Assembly (NCBI GenBank): GCA_963965975.1
Contig: OZ014411.1
Span: forward strand, 17,264,446-17,328,445
Reading direction: 5' to 3'
Length of the DNA: 64,000 nt
Source: Xestospongia bergquistia
Lineage: Eukaryota; Porifera; Demospongiae; Haplosclerida; Petrosiidae
In this document: positions 1 through 13,723 of the stretch, in pieces
Numbering within the stretch: position 1 is the stretch's first letter
Layout of the letters: each line of letters begins with the position of its first letter
Notes under the pieces: generated by a model
What the model was told of the DNA's origin: nothing
What the model saw: the letters and a program-made list of their open reading frames with translations, nothing else
The model's database searches: none
Translations under genes and position numbers: made by a program

Positions 1-1453
1 CATCTTTATAACTTCTAAGGGCAAGATGTAAGGGTTTGTTATAACAACATAATACAACAGAATATAGATGTACTCTATGTAGTACCTCTCATAATACTTT
101 ACATACTGAAAATCTTATGAATTTCTCATGAATAATAACCATTACATGTGTATAAATGCATGAATTTAATTGAGTTGTCAACATTTCCAGTAAAGCTTCA
201 GGTCTATTTGTTTAAAAATGCTATAATAATAGTGGGAATGGAATTATACAACTGTTCCTAGACGCCACCTTGTACAGTATAAGTATGTAATGCTAGCTCT
301 TGAGATTATGAAAAGTCAAAAAAGTGTTTAATACATGCCAACACAAACAACGCCACCCATTAATATAATTTACACAAGTATAGATCAGAAAATGGAACGT
401 TATAATTTGATTATTAAGATGGATAATTTTGTAAGACATATTAAATTATTGTTAGTAGATATTTGTGCCAAAATAAGTTAAAATAATTTGATAACATCAA
501 GAGTAGGTTCATACTATCATTCTTCTTTGATTGTAAGCTCATGTAATCACTTGGAATAGTTAATAAGCTATCATATCTAAAACATCATGGACAGTTTTTT
601 GAGCTCTTGCACTCCAAAAACAACATGTATTCATATTGAAGATTAATTTTTGATTAATTTCAGCTTAACATTCATTTCAACATATTGTAATGTAAGTAAT
701 TGCAGATATTTTAACTTTAAATACTCTAAGTCAATTTTCAATATATTTATATTAAACTATGTGATATACTGAATTAGTTGAACACAAGGTAGTGGTGGTG
801 GTATTATTCCAAATTTATATACAACTCTAAATTAAGATATAAAACTAAAGTAATTAAATTATTTACTGAATCCTTAAAATCACCAGAGCAGCCTAGCTTA
901 TATATCAATAAATTGAGTCCTTAGCTTGGATAGATTCACTTATATGCTTGTTTACAAACTTTGCAATCATTGATTATTCAACCTAGTACACTTGTATATA
1001 CCTTTTGTATCTTGTTGTTAGGAATTGTTACTTGTTAGGTACAAGATGGCAGAGAGAGAGCAAGTTTCTTATATTTATGATTAAACCACACCCATTACTC
1101 ACTTCAAAATTTACTCCAAAAGTATTTTATGCTATAAATGGGTAGTGATCTCCCTTGTTTTTAGCTCCTGTTCTGTTATATTATGCATATATCAGGATGA
1201 TACAGCAGTATTAAATTTATCAATGACACTAATGATATTGATTAAAACATTAGATTGGATGAATAAAATTTGTTACCTCTTTAAATTAGTCTATTCTTTC
1301 CATTAATGAATTTTAGAATTGAAAATTTATTAAAAAGCAACATTGTATATATGCTAACTAGCTAAGTAAGGACTATTATCAAACCATAGTGCCTGATATA
1401 AAGCTAGACAGCTGACTTAAGTCTGAATGAAAACTGCTCTGTCTTAATTGTGG

Positions 1454-1495
<42 letters not shown>

Positions 1496-2884
1496 CATGT
1501 ATAATGGCAATTTATGTATATTGGTATACATGTATGTACACCAGTATACATACATGTACACTAGCACAAACGTACATGTATAACGAGTACACATAGAATA
1601 AAAACTTATGTGCAGATAATGATTACCTTTTTAGTGCAACATATGAATGTGTGGTATGTGTACTCTATAAAATGGCACATAGCAACCACATCTACACAAC
1701 TATTTCTTTGAATGTTTTAGTGGAACATGTGTGATTTTCCCAAAACAGGTACACGTATAATTATGTAGTCAGAGCTGACATTTGAATACAGGCTATACAT
1801 AGGATTAAGGGTTTCTGATAAGTGCTTCTAAAGTTTCAGAGGAACTGTAAGCAAACTTGCAGGCATTTATTAACTTTCTAAAGATTACCACAACATTTTA
1901 AACTTAAAAAAAGTGATTTCATCAATTCATTATAAGCATGGTAGAACACAGTATAAGTAAACATCAGATTTAAAATATAACAAAGATTTATGTTACAATA
2001 TAAATATTAACATTATAGATTATAATAGATTACTGTTCTATCATTAAGTAAAACAATGAATAAGTAATTTGCTGACTGTAAAGGGCTGTAGTGACTGCTG
2101 GAACAAGACACATGTAAATTCTTTGTATATAACATGAGAAGACCATTCCAAAAATAGTTGTATTAGTTCAAATAAACGTTTGTATAGATATAATGACAAA
2201 GACTAGCTAAAAGAATGCAATCAATAAATGCTATGAATTATTTCTAGTTCATAGCTGTCATATATGTACTCTTGTGTACAATAGTCTATAATAGCTTCAA
2301 GTGTCAATTGATCTTACATGTTTAACATCTACTATACCGAGGACTAAATAAGATGTGTAGAAAGAAAGCTTACAAATTGTATAGCTCAAAAAAAGTTGGA
2401 GGAGCAATAACATTCCATGCAAAAATGGGAACAACCACTTTTACAATGTACATAACTAGAGACAACATGTGATGTAGTTATTAATGAGTTCTATATTGTT
2501 CATTTATCACGTGACTATGAATACTATTTAGGTAATGGTCTGGTTTACCTACTAATTCATGCCTACTAATTGCAAATTTGTACATTTTCGTTAATAATAG
2601 TGTGATATTTTAATTTGTTGTTCAGACATCAACTTGAAAAAAATAAAAAAAAAATATTTCTTTAATACAGTAGTAGGCAAAAGTGAGTAGGTGAACCCTG
2701 CATAAAGCACATTAATTAGGTCTTTATAACTTCACATGCTAGTCAAATGATCATCATATCAAGATACCTCAACAATCAAAACCAAAGATAGAGTTGTTTT
2801 CATAAAATATTATATATTTGATCACATGATATGTTTGCATGTATATACCTTTTTATTTTATCATTTCATTCTATTGTTCTATGG
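1..2884 (+). repeat. U0: tail of first array unit, diverged
   Basis: No convincing gene is visible here. The stretch aligns by eye with later units. The block near 310-500 matches 6730-6930 and 60150-60370. The block near 1745-2100 (TATAATTATGTAGTCAGAGC onward) matches 8305-8640, 61045-61380 and 61980-62320. The block 2560-2880 matches 55290-55540 and 62580-62880. The unit therefore started upstream of the window. It is the most diverged copy, with many indels, which suggests it is old. Confidence 0.75.
1455..1600. repeat. TA microsatellite and alternating purine-pyrimidine minisatellite
   Basis: A (TA)n run is followed by variants of TACATGTATGTATACTGG. The same kind of tract recurs at 8064-8275 and 60815-61010 at the equivalent place in later units. 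The open frames across it (Tyr/Ile/His-rich) come from the repeat and are not genes. Confidence 0.85.
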
Positions 2885-3280
2885 AAATATTTTCACTACT
2901 TACATAAACATATGTGTTAGGCTCACTACTAATCCATTATCTCTCAAATATTGTAAAGTACACCTCTTCTGGTACAAGTCTCATGACTAGTAACTTGGAG
3001 ATAACAACTGAAAAGTGTCACCACTTCTCTAAAAAACAACTGTAAAGAGCCAAACTACCAAGTAAAGATTAACTCCTAACAATACTGTGTTTACATGTTA
3101 TCATAATTACAATAACCATGAATAGAATATCATGACATCAGAATAAGTTACTAAAGATGTAATTTACAGTGTATTAGCACACCTACAGTGATTATATATT
3201 ACATAGTCATAAACTATCAGATACCTTTCATATGCCCTATACCTCTAGTTTTATTCCATAGATATAATAGCACAATAATA

Positions 3281-3357
3281 TAATTAATATATATATATAT
3301 ATTAATATATATTAATTATATATATATTATATATTAATTATATATATATATATATTA
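3281..3357. repeat. AT microsatellite with palindromic TTAATTAA-type blocks
   Basis: This is an alternating AT tract with internal TATTAATATA inversions, able to fold on itself. It is absent or much shorter at the matching place in U4 (near 56470). Confidence 0.8.
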
Positions 3358-6186
3358 TCAATTGATGATGTCAACAGATCTCACTAATAGAAAAATGGAG
3401 ATGTCGTTACAATAAATATTGTGGGTACAATATCAAGCCTCCACAATGTGGGATAAGGTATTGGTATAGAGTTGTATAGTTGATAATGGTATTAAATGAA
3501 ACTCATAGTGTCACCACAAGTTAATGTAGTAAATAAAAGTAATTAACAGACCACACCCATTCTCAGGACAAAATGGCAGACATTTAAATGTGCAAAACAG
3601 TTATAATTATAGTGATATCTTTCTAAAAATAAATAATTTAGCAATTTACATATGTTTTACATTAGAAGATGTGCTGGTTCTGCTGGGCTTTTCATATTTT
3701 CGTAAGGATGTCTAGATTTGTTAGCATTTATTATCTGTTTATGAAATAATAATTTTTATATCTTAGTCAGGTAATGATAAACTAATATAATATCATTATT
3801 CTTAGGCACTTCAATAGGATAGATATACTTAGGTTATCATAGTGATATCAAGTCATTCCTGTCTAAGAAAGAGTCCACTAACTAGAAGACTTACACATAA
3901 TACAAACAGATACCACTATTAGTGTAGACTGATGAGATCAAAAGTGTTATACTAAGTAGTTTGGGAATCAGTATGGATAATATCTGGTACTAAATGAGTT
4001 GCAGCTTACATTTACACAAAAAGCAAGTCATTAATATACATATAAGTAACAAGTAACAATAACTAATGTAATTGATAATTAAATGGGTGTGGTATCAATT
4101 ATTTAACCTATCATGTGAGTGCTCTTTATACTTTAAGCAAGTAGCAGTACTAGAAATTTGAAATGTGGTATCAATGTATGAAGTCCTTGAGATGTCATAT
4201 CAAACATGCATAAACGACTCAACACTGATATAGTAGATGTGACTACTAGTGATATCAGTGATTTTAATTATTTTAGCTAGTCTGAAATGAAATAAATGGC
4301 TTACCCAAAACTCAATTGAGTTGCAATTAACTATTAGTAAAATATCCTGTTCTTTAACAAATTAATTAATTATTACATCATTTTCAATAGATCCACAGGT
4401 TCATGAGATAAGCAGGTTATCCAACATTACATCAAAACATTTGTCAACATAATGTATTTCATAGTTGTTCACATCAATGGATTTCTCTTCATTCAATACA
4501 TTGTCATACAATCATTATAACACATAGTCATGTCATCTGTACATCAGTATAAAGTATAATATATTATGTTTATTTATAATATGAATGTTTAATATTAAAA
4601 ACAAGTAAGTTAGAGAGTACAAATTTCAGATGGTGGCTATTTTAAAAGCCATGCCTCTTGTACAAATTACTACTTTTTGTTTAGCAATTATCACAAAGTA
4701 TAAAGTACACTATAGTATGAAGATGAACTTATGTGGAATCAGTGGGAAGTCATAAATGTGACCAAGTGAAGCCTTGAGCATCTGAAGACAATTGTGTGCT
4801 ATTTGTTTCAACATGTTTGACATGGTATTGTCAGTGTATTGTTACCTTTGTATTGTTCCTAGTCCCTATCCAAAACATTCTTATACTCTAGGCATACTAC
4901 ATATATGTGTACATTCTACAAATTTCTGATCAAACTTTTTATATGTAGAGACAGTATATCATAGGAAATACTTAACTGTAATAGCTAATCGACATATAAA
5001 AATACATTCATTCACATTTGTATTAATTTTCACACAATGTATATATATCGGGACAACTAATTAATGAACTCATGCTATCAGGTCAAGTCTTCGTCACTAA
5101 ATTTGTGAAGTGGCTATAACAATAGATGCCATTAATAAGTTGATTGTGAAAATTTACAGAACTATCTTTAAGGTCGTACACTGAGCTTTTAGTGCCCACA
5201 CATATGGCTATGAGTAACTAGTCTAGAAAAACTAGCTTTTTAGATTATTACCACTATAGCTGCCATGAACAATAGACTGAGTTATGAAGTATGAATTTAG
5301 TGAACATCAAACTTGTGAAAGATAATTCACTTAATTCTGACTAAACTGATAAGCTGGATATCTTTTTCTCCAATTAATATCAATGAATGCTTATTAGCAT
5401 GTGTAATTATCATTTTACAAGCACAATGCCATACAATGCCAATGAAGCAATTAGATATGGTAAAAAATGACATCATAGCACAATATCCAGCTAGATACAT
5501 GCAGAACAAGTGATAACTAATGAAATAACTACAACTAAATCTAAAACTTACAGTACATTAGTTGTTGTACAAAAACTAAAACTAAAACAAAATAATTTCA
5601 CTTGTCTGGTGTTGCCTATCCTTCACTAAGAAACAAATGGTCTGGGAACAATTGCATATAGGACTTGTGCAACAATAATGTGGATATGGGTAGAGGATAC
5701 ATAGACCTAAGCATGTGTTAAGAGATTGAAAACGCAAAATGCCTAATGTGATATATGTTGTAAGTAATCTACACTAACAATTATATTTCAAATTACCAAA
5801 TCCTTTACATCAAATAGTAAATCTTAGACTGTATTTACTCTAATAGGATATCAATATTAATAATTGCACTAATTTTATTGCTGGTATGTGATTCAAATAA
5901 AATTTGTGGAGCCGTAAAAACTGAATTGATATCAATAGATCATAAGCAGTTTCAACACAAAAATACACGTTAAACACATTTTAATGACTAACCTCTCATA
6001 ATTACATTAACTAGACTGCATCTTCATCAGCTCCAGCTGATAATTTCCAAAGAATAAATGAGACATTCCACCATTCATCCATTATACCCTCCCACAAAAT
6101 AATAAACGCAATAGTTATTATGAATAATAATTATTAATAATTATGATTTAAAAATTTAAATTGTCGAGTCTCTCATGTTTGCTCAG

Positions 6187-6262
6187 TTTCATATACTGGA
6201 CTGTAATCACCAGTTCTTGTTTGACACTGAGAGTACACCTCTTCCCAGCATTGATATTTCTT
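6187..6262 (-). other. exon-like conserved stretch (EEVY...SPVYE), U1 copy
   Basis: On the minus strand this reads KYQC, W, EEVY, then a Cys-containing linker and GDYSPVYE. The same stretch occurs at 59580-59655, 15734-15812 and 24702-24782. Across the four copies the pattern C-x-EEVYP and P-x-YE(N) is kept while the linker varies. In the other three copies the frame ends at TGA just after YEN; here an indel replaces YEN with YET and the frame continues for a few codons. It looks like a C-terminal exon with several tyrosines. The family is not recognised. Confidence 0.35.
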
Positions 6263-6410
6263 GTGCTTAATATAGCAGGGAATTATTATTCAAATAAATC
6301 AACTGTATATATGTTTTAAACATATTGATATAGTATGGCTTCACATGTTCATCAAGAAAGAGGTATCTGGTTTGCAAAAAGGTGCACAAAAGAAAAGGTC
6401 ACCTGAAATG

Positions 6411-6456
6411 AGAGAAAGAGAGGGAGAGATAAAGAGAGAGAGGGAGATAGAGAGGA
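6411..6456 (+). repeat. GA-rich polypurine tract
   Basis: A near-pure purine run of GAGAGA and GGGAGA blocks. It is preserved almost base for base at 59813-59862 in U4. Confidence 0.85.
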
Positions 6457-8063
6457 ACACATAATCTAACTAATTTGAATTACAAAACTTATATTAAAGT
6501 ATTACTAGCTATAATCTATAAAAGTATCATCACACACACATTATCCTCAACAATTACATATGGATATGTACACTAAAATTTAATAAATCATTAATTGAAC
6601 TGAATTAAGTATTGAGTATTTTAAAATATAATATGTACATATATAGATATAAGCAATATTTGAGACAAGATTTATCTCCATTACATAGTGAAGGATAGAA
6701 ATCCAGACATCAATACGTAATCCTATTTCTCAAAATTATGCAAAGTCAAAAAAGTCCTTTATAAGTGGAGGCTGCTAACGCAATTGATCCCACCCACTAA
6801 TTTATTTACCGTAAGTTCTAAATATGGCGATGGCAATCTAATTGGATTCGTAAACAAATACAGAAGTCATATCATTTCATTGTAAGTGCCAAAATAGGTT
6901 ATAATAATTATAGATGTATCTTTAGTTTGATAACTTCGAGAGTGTTAGGTTCATCACTGTGAAATACCTCTACAAAAGTCCAATGGGACAGTTTGACCTT
7001 TGGTTATTGCCCAGTGGGTCAGTCAACAACTTAAGCCAAAAACTTTAACATTTAATATTTGTGATTTAGGGGTATGGATCAGTATTAAAATAATATTCCT
7101 ATCTAAGATTGTCTCCCTGGGGTTTCATATCCTTCTGTGACTACAATAACTACAATATGATTTCATGTTATATGAACTGCACAACAGCATGACGGACATT
7201 ACGTATGAACTGTCTGATATTTTGACACTCCTAAACCAGTTGCAGACAGAAGTAATCAATTATTTGTCAATTTTTTTCACCAATCTATTAACATAAGCCT
7301 TTTTGCCAACACATATATCCCATTACAACATTGTTTGTGTAAAGTATAATCAATTTAGTGTAATTAAGTTCATTGTGTTATCATTTACAACAAAGGAATT
7401 TTCTCTACTAATTAAGCCTTTTTACACACACTGTATGTGACCACATCATTATAGTACTGAAATAGATATGAAATAAATATGGGCTTTTGTCAGTGGATGC
7501 TTTAAACAGTGAAACGTTAGTATATAGTTCTACTGTATTACATTACCTAGAGGTGAATATAATATTATATCACACTAATAAGATATTGTTATACTTTGTA
7601 TACCCATGAGTTAATTGTGTGCATTGTGATGTCAGCATTAGTTATTAATATGCTATAAATGTCAATAACCTCAATCTTTGACTTGAAGGCATTTATGTGC
7701 TTTATTGATCAACTTATTACATCTGCATACTCTTATATATTGTAGTTACCAATTGTTAATTGTTAGATGAAGATAGTGAGAAAGCTAGTTTCTTATATGG
7801 ATGATTAAGTCATGCTCCAACAATATTTTGTGTTACAAATGGGCGGTGATCTGCCTAAGTTTTAGATCCTGTTCTATTATACATGTAAACAGAATGACAT
7901 ATATGTTGATACTGTTCATGACATTGATGATATTGATTAATATTAATATACTTGAGATTAAGTAAGATTAAACTGGATGAACAAAATTTGTTACCAATTT
8001 AATTTAGTCTAACGTTTCCGTTAATAAAATTTAGAATTGAAAACTTACTTAGAAATAACATAT

Positions 8064-8275
8064 ACAAACTTTGTATACTGGTATGTATATATATATTGGT
8101 ATACACATATGAATATTAGTGTACATGTACGTATACATATATGCATATTGGTGTACATGTATGTATACTGATGCACATAAATTATACTGGTGTATATTGT
8201 AATATACATGTACATATATGTATACTAGTGTAAATATAATATGCATACATGTGCACCAGTATATAACTAAACACA
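8064..8275. repeat. alternating purine-pyrimidine minisatellite, U1 copy
   Basis: Degenerate tandem copies of GTACATGTATGTATACTGG with spacing around 20-30 bp. The 76-residue open frame over it is repeat-derived. Confidence 0.8.
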
Positions 8276-9207
8276 GCATAATCTTATTAATACATTACAC
8301 ACAGGTATAATTATGTAGTCAGAGCTAAATACATGTTATACACTAAGATAAGGTCTATTCTGATTAGTGGTTATAAACTTTCAGAGGAGCAGTCATCAAA
8401 TTTGTAGGCTACTTGTTAACTTCCAAAAGATTACCACAACATTTTAAACCATAAATCAAGCGATTTCATTAATTCATTACAAACATGGTAGAACACAGGA
8501 TAAGTGAACATTAGATTTAAAATGTAACAAATAGTAATGTTACAATCTCAATATTAATGTTATAGATAATATTAGATTACTATTCGATCATTACGTAAAA
8601 CAATGAATAACTAATTTGCTGACTGTAAAGGGCTGCGCGACAGTTGGAACAAGATATATGTGAATTGCCGTGTAAATAATACGAGAAGTCCATTCCAAAA
8701 ATAGTTGTTTTTATGTTTAAATAAAGGTAAGTTACAAACCTAACAAAAAGAATGCAATCAGTAAATGCCATGAATTATTTAGGATTGATGTTACGACAGT
8801 CTAACTGTCATATACAGATATATGAAATATATCAGACTAATGAAATGATAGATTGTACTGTGTGTACTACAGTATTCATTCATTAAAGCTGCAACAGTCT
8901 GTGACTCAAGAAAATGGTTATTTTAGCAAAATCATACCTCAAGTACAAACTCTAACACCTTACTGAACTGTTGTGGAACAGCCAAAGCAACCTTTTGTGA
9001 TCACAAATTTAGCTTAGAATTTTTGTCACAAAATGTATAATTTAAAATGATAGAAATTTACATTACATAATAGCAATCACTATTCTATATCACACAATAC
9101 ACAATTATTGAAGAAATCTTTTATTTAGGAAAGATCTATTTTCAATACTTTCATGAACATACAGGTCAGGCTCACTACTAATCCATTATATCTCAAATAT
9201 TCTAAAC

Positions 9208-9580
9208 AACACCTCTTCCGGTATAAGTCTCGTGACCAGTAACACGGAGATAATAACTGACAAGTGCCACCACTTCTCTAAAAAACAACTGTAAAGAGCC
9301 AAACTACCAAGTAAAGGTTAGCTCCTAACAATACTGTGTTTACATGTCATTATAATTACAATAACCGTGAATAGAATATCATGACATCAGAATAAGTTAC
9401 TAAAGATATAATATACATTCTATTAGCAAGATGCCAATTAGATTAAAATCTCCCTGTGAGATAATGTCACTACATTTTATAAGGAGATAGCATCTTGACA
9501 TCTTTTTTGACATATTTACCAATGGCACAATATAAATCAATATTGACTGATTCAAGGTGGACTAACTACATATATATATA

Positions 9581-9626
<46 letters not shown>

Positions 9627-10780
9627 TGTGCGTGCGTGTGTGTGTATTGTATAGGTATTGTATATATATTATATATAAATATTACATATATACATACTAT
9701 ACATACACATATCATACATTATATGTACCACAAACAGTGATTATATATTATATAATCTTAAAACTATCAAGCACTTTTTGATATACTCAAACTCTATACC
9801 TCTAGTATTATAAACAGCAATAACAGTAGTTTTCTAGTCAACATCATAATGAGAAATATATCAAATTACGATATGCTCTATTTGTCATTAATTGTATTGC
9901 TAATATCTCTTAATATTTAACATGAAACATGAAGTATACACGTCATTATTACGCATTGTTTCTATAAACTCATGCCTCTTTTCATAGTCTCGTGATCATA
10001 CGTAGATAGCATATAGTAAAAGATTGTATGAGTAAGATAACTAACAGCTAAGACAAAGTGATAAGTAAGTAAACTTAGCTCCTAACAATACTGTGTTTAC
10101 ATGTTCTCATATTTAAAATAACTGTGATTAGAATATCGTGATATCAGAAAAATAGGTTATAGGAGACAGTATAGTATACATTGTATTAACATGATGCCAT
10201 TATATATTGAAATGTGTTTATAAGATGGTATTAACTATGTTTTACCAAGAGAGACTATTGTGATATTAATAATGGCACTTTTGACATTAATAGCATAATA
10301 AAAGACATAAAGGTCAATAATATAGTCTGGCTCCAACTGGATTAACTAAAAAGATAGATCTTTATACACACATATATAATCCATGTATAAAATACTACAT
10401 ATGCCATATACAGTGACTATATAGTCATAAAACTATCGGACATTTTTTGATATATAGTAATAAGATTCTAGTTTTTTGATCACCATCATATATCAAATAC
10501 ACTATGTTATAAATGTCATTAGTTGTACTGCTAATATCTCTCTGTATTTAACACACTGTATATACACGTTATTACTACAAATTTTTTCTCTATATTGTTT
10601 GTAATTATAAGATACGCCTCTTTCCATTAGTCTCGTGATCACATGATAGCTAATGATAAAGAAGACGATTGATTAAAATTACTATATAGTGAAATCAAAC
10701 GATAAGTAAGTAAACTATACTACTATCTAGAAGTAATGAATATCTAAAGACATATTTACATGTCTATATGTATAGTAGAA
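9208..10780 (+). repeat. nested sub-repeats with a conserved CTCTT...AGTCTCGTGA block
   Basis: Three diverged direct sub-repeats of about 650-750 bp lie here, each led by CCTCTTyC, then AGTCTCGTGA(C/T)CA, at about 9211, 9968 and 10613. The first two are followed by TTAGCTCCTAACAATACTGT (~9318, ~10077), then GAATATC(A/G)TGA(C/T)ATCAGAA (~9372, ~10131). The third keeps only AAGTAAGTAAACT. The same three blocks recur in U3 (18242, 18960, 19600). One or more recur in U1 (2963), U4 (55615) and U5 (63247, 63700). Confidence 0.65.
9569..9650. repeat. TA/GT microsatellite
   Basis: A (TA)n tract followed by a GTGCGTGCGTGTGTGTG run. It is much longer here than at the matching place in U3 (18596-18640), so it is a fast-changing marker between the copies. 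Confidence 0.9.
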
Positions 10781-10873
10781 GAACCTTTAAATAATATTCA
10801 TGGTATTCCTTACTACACACACATCCCTCATCTTTGACAAATTACTTAGAAACATATTTTTTCCTATTTATAG

Positions 10874-11107
10874 AAAATGGAAGAAGAGTGTAAAAGTGTT
10901 AGAAAAATGGAACTAATAGTATCAAGAAAAACTGATCACAAGGAAATGCCACAGTCTGATGAATGGTTATATTCAGAAAAATATTCATTTGACAATACAG
11001 GTCATACTTCACTTATGATCAGTGGATTATTAATGTTGTCAGGTATAGGACCTTTTTATAGGTTAATTGAACATGCATCACCACACCTAAATGATATACA
11101 GTATTAA
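10874..11107 (+). CDS. exon-like ORF, small ISGLLMLSGIG peptide family, U2 copy 1
   Basis: A splice acceptor (TTTTTCCTATTTATAG) precedes AAAATGG. The open frame then runs 77 codons to TAA, starting KMEEEC. It has a charged N-terminal half (KTDHKEMPQSDEWLY), then a hydrophobic Gly/Leu core (SLMISGLLMLSGIG), then GPFYRLIEH and a short tail. The DEWLY...GHxSL...SGLLMLSGIG block is repeated in the exon 220 bp downstream, so one probably arose by exon duplication. Differences from the U3 copy are mostly non-synonymous, so constraint is weak or uncertain. The family is not recognised. Start and upstream exons are unknown. Confidence 0.45.
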   Translation, partial: KMEEECKSVRKMELIVSRKTDHKEMPQSDEWLYSEKYSFDNTGHTSLMISGLLMLSGIGPFYRLIEHASPHLNDIQY

Positions 11108-11329
11108 TATTAATGTAGCCTTATAAGTTCATTACTTGAATTATTCAATATTGGACTGAACCTACATACAAATGTCACTATAGCAACTAAAAGATGCATA
11201 GCTATACTCACATTATCGCAGTGATATCAAGTGCTTTATGACAACTGGTCTGCCATGGTTTTCTTTATTACATATAATATTGGTAGTCATGTATTTGTGA
11301 CATTTTACTCTGAACTTTTTTAATTGCAG

Positions 11330-11457
11330 AAAATGGAAATGATGAATGGTTATATCAAGATGAACATTCAGTAGACAAAGGTCACAAATCACTTATGATC
11401 AGTGGATTACTAATGTTGTCAGGTATAGGACATTTTTATACCTTAATTGAGGATTAA
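11330..11457 (+). CDS. exon-like ORF, ISGLLMLSGIG peptide family, U2 copy 2
   Basis: A TTTTTTAATTGCAG acceptor is followed by an exon read in phase 1: (G)AA AAT GGA..., giving ENGNDEWLYQDEHSVD, then KGHKSLMISGLLMLSGIG, then HFYTLIED and TAA. The acidic front and hydrophobic glycine-spaced back would suit a small secreted precursor with an acidic propiece, but that is inference. The downstream half matches the preceding exon (FYRLIE against FYTLIE), which supports this reading frame. Confidence 0.45.
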
Positions 11458-13723
11458 ATACCATACCTAAATATTATACGGTATTAACAAAATGTAGCTT
11501 TATAAAGTTTATTACTTTAATTATTCAGTATTGGGAAGAACTTCATAGCTATAGTAACATTATTAAAATGATATCAGGTACTTTAAAATGATTGGTTTGC
11601 CATGTGCAAAAACATACATGTTAAAGATAGAGTCCACTAACTAGAAGACTTACACACAATACCAAGTGTTATACTGAATATTAAGTAATTTGAGACTCAG
11701 TATAAATAACATCTAGTACCAAATGAGTTGTAGCTTAGACTTCACAAAAAGGCCACGAGGGCAAGAAAGCAGACATTAATATATGTATAGTAATACAATT
11801 GATAAATAAATGGGTGTGGTGTCAATTGTTCGCCTACATAATAGTTGTGGCAGTACTCATATAGATTCCAACCAAGTACTCAATACTTGAAATTTGAAAT
11901 GTGGCATCAAAATATCAAATACGTGATGTATCATATCAGCTATGCATAAACAAGTAAACACAGATATAGTGGGTGTGACTACAGATATATTAGTGATTAA
12001 AATGAAACAAATAGCTTACCCATAAACTCTAGTAATTTACAACTAGCTATTATTAAATTATCCTGTTTTTAACAAATAAACTAATATATCGTTTCCAATA
12101 GGTTAACAGATTCATGTTCAGAAATGACTTGGCTGTTACAAAGTAAAAATTTTACCAAACACTATCAAAACATTTCTCAAATGTATTTAACAACTCTCCA
12201 TATTACTGAAAAAAGTTCATTCATTTTACTATACATGCAATCTCTAACACATTGTAATGTAATCTGTGTATCAGTATAAAGTATTATTTATAATACCAAT
12301 GTTTAACGTTTATCTTGACATTAATTAACAACAATGTCCCATTTTAAGAAACAATCTACAACACAATACTTATTGTTTATCCCACGTGAGAGTGATTACA
12401 CACTATTTCATATATGGCTTTTATTGAAGATGTACTATGGAGTAAGAGGTCATGTACTGAATAAACTATTGGTATACAGATCCAAATGTTAAATCTTTAA
12501 GACACACTAGAAAGTATTGAAGTTATTATCAGTTATTCTCACTGATGTGTTGACTATAATAACTTTCAGTTCGAAACTAAAAATAACAACACCAAATGTT
12601 ATCAATGATGTTACAAATATGCCTCAAAAACAATTATCTTAATGTCAATTGTAGAACTACTTGGTTATTCAATATTATGATAATGTTTGTAAAGTACCCA
12701 CTTTTACCTTAGCTATAAAATTATGTTGTACCACTGCTTTGAAGAAAATCTTTCAAATCTTCAAGGAGATATTTTTCATTTCAGTCTACTGTCAATATGA
12801 TAGACTGACTCATTAATGACAGCATCTTTGCGATACTTATCTATTATTACTTTGAGTCCTTAATGGCATGACTGATTATGTTATAGTTATATTGTTATTT
12901 ATTATAACATCAAGAATACTACTATAGTAAATACTAAATTTAATTTTGGCATGATTTACTTGACAGACAGTCCTATACTCATTTGGAATACATTGTTGTA
13001 TGTGACTTTTGAGTTCAATGAATGATAGCTATTTAAAGCACAAATCAATGATGTTACAAATATGACACCGAAAAAAAAAAATTTTAGCATAATAATACTA
13101 TAATAAACACTATATGTAATCTCTTTTTACAATGACATTTACTACAAGAATTACAAGAATGTTTTGTATAAGAACTAACAATACTACCTACGGTGTATAA
13201 TATTGTAGTTGACAAAGAGCGAGATATAAAATATCTTAATTAAATCCGATGTTTCTTTTTGGGTGTACTAAATATTATCTACAATGTCACAATGACTCCT
13301 AGTATATCAAGTTTATAAATAGTCTATCTATTTATCTGTCTACATACAATATACTCTAGAATTTCTGCACCAATACACACTATAGGTATACACAGAGCAA
13401 TTTCCCAGCCAATAAATTAATGATATGAATTAGTCACTAACCTATTGTAGTTCTTCTCTAGTCATAGTAGAATTTACTCAAGCGTAACAGCTACACTAGC
13501 AGGAATGTGAGGCTAACTTCAACTATGTCTACAGTAGTTGCACGCAAAAATTTAGTTCATGTCCCTCCCACGTCACCTCCCACTGAATTTTAAAATATAA
13601 AATTAAGTGAGTACTTCCTACTAATATTTCAATATGATGTTTTACGCTAAATTGAAACACAGATACTGTAGCTACATATTACATGCTATCTAACAGACTA
13701 CAATAACATAAAATATTGTTCCT

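Larger units (their letters stand above)
2885..9110 (+). repeat. U1: array unit, older subtype with a deletion
   Basis: The unit starts at the conserved block that contains CCACTTCTCTAAAAAACAAC and runs to the next copy of that block. It pairs best with U4 (55545-63140). Relative to U4 it lacks ~700 bp at about 5755, where CTACACTAACAATTATATTT follows directly on the GTTGTAAGTAATC segment; in U4 these are at 58450 and 59150. It also lacks the peptide exon that U4 carries at 56260. Apart from the short exon-like stretch at 6187-6262 I see no coding sequence. Confidence 0.8.

Noticed and set aside
9495..9740. 81-codon plus-strand open frame rich in Tyr and Ile
   Set aside because: It is the translation of the TA/GT microsatellite, and the frame is not kept in U3.
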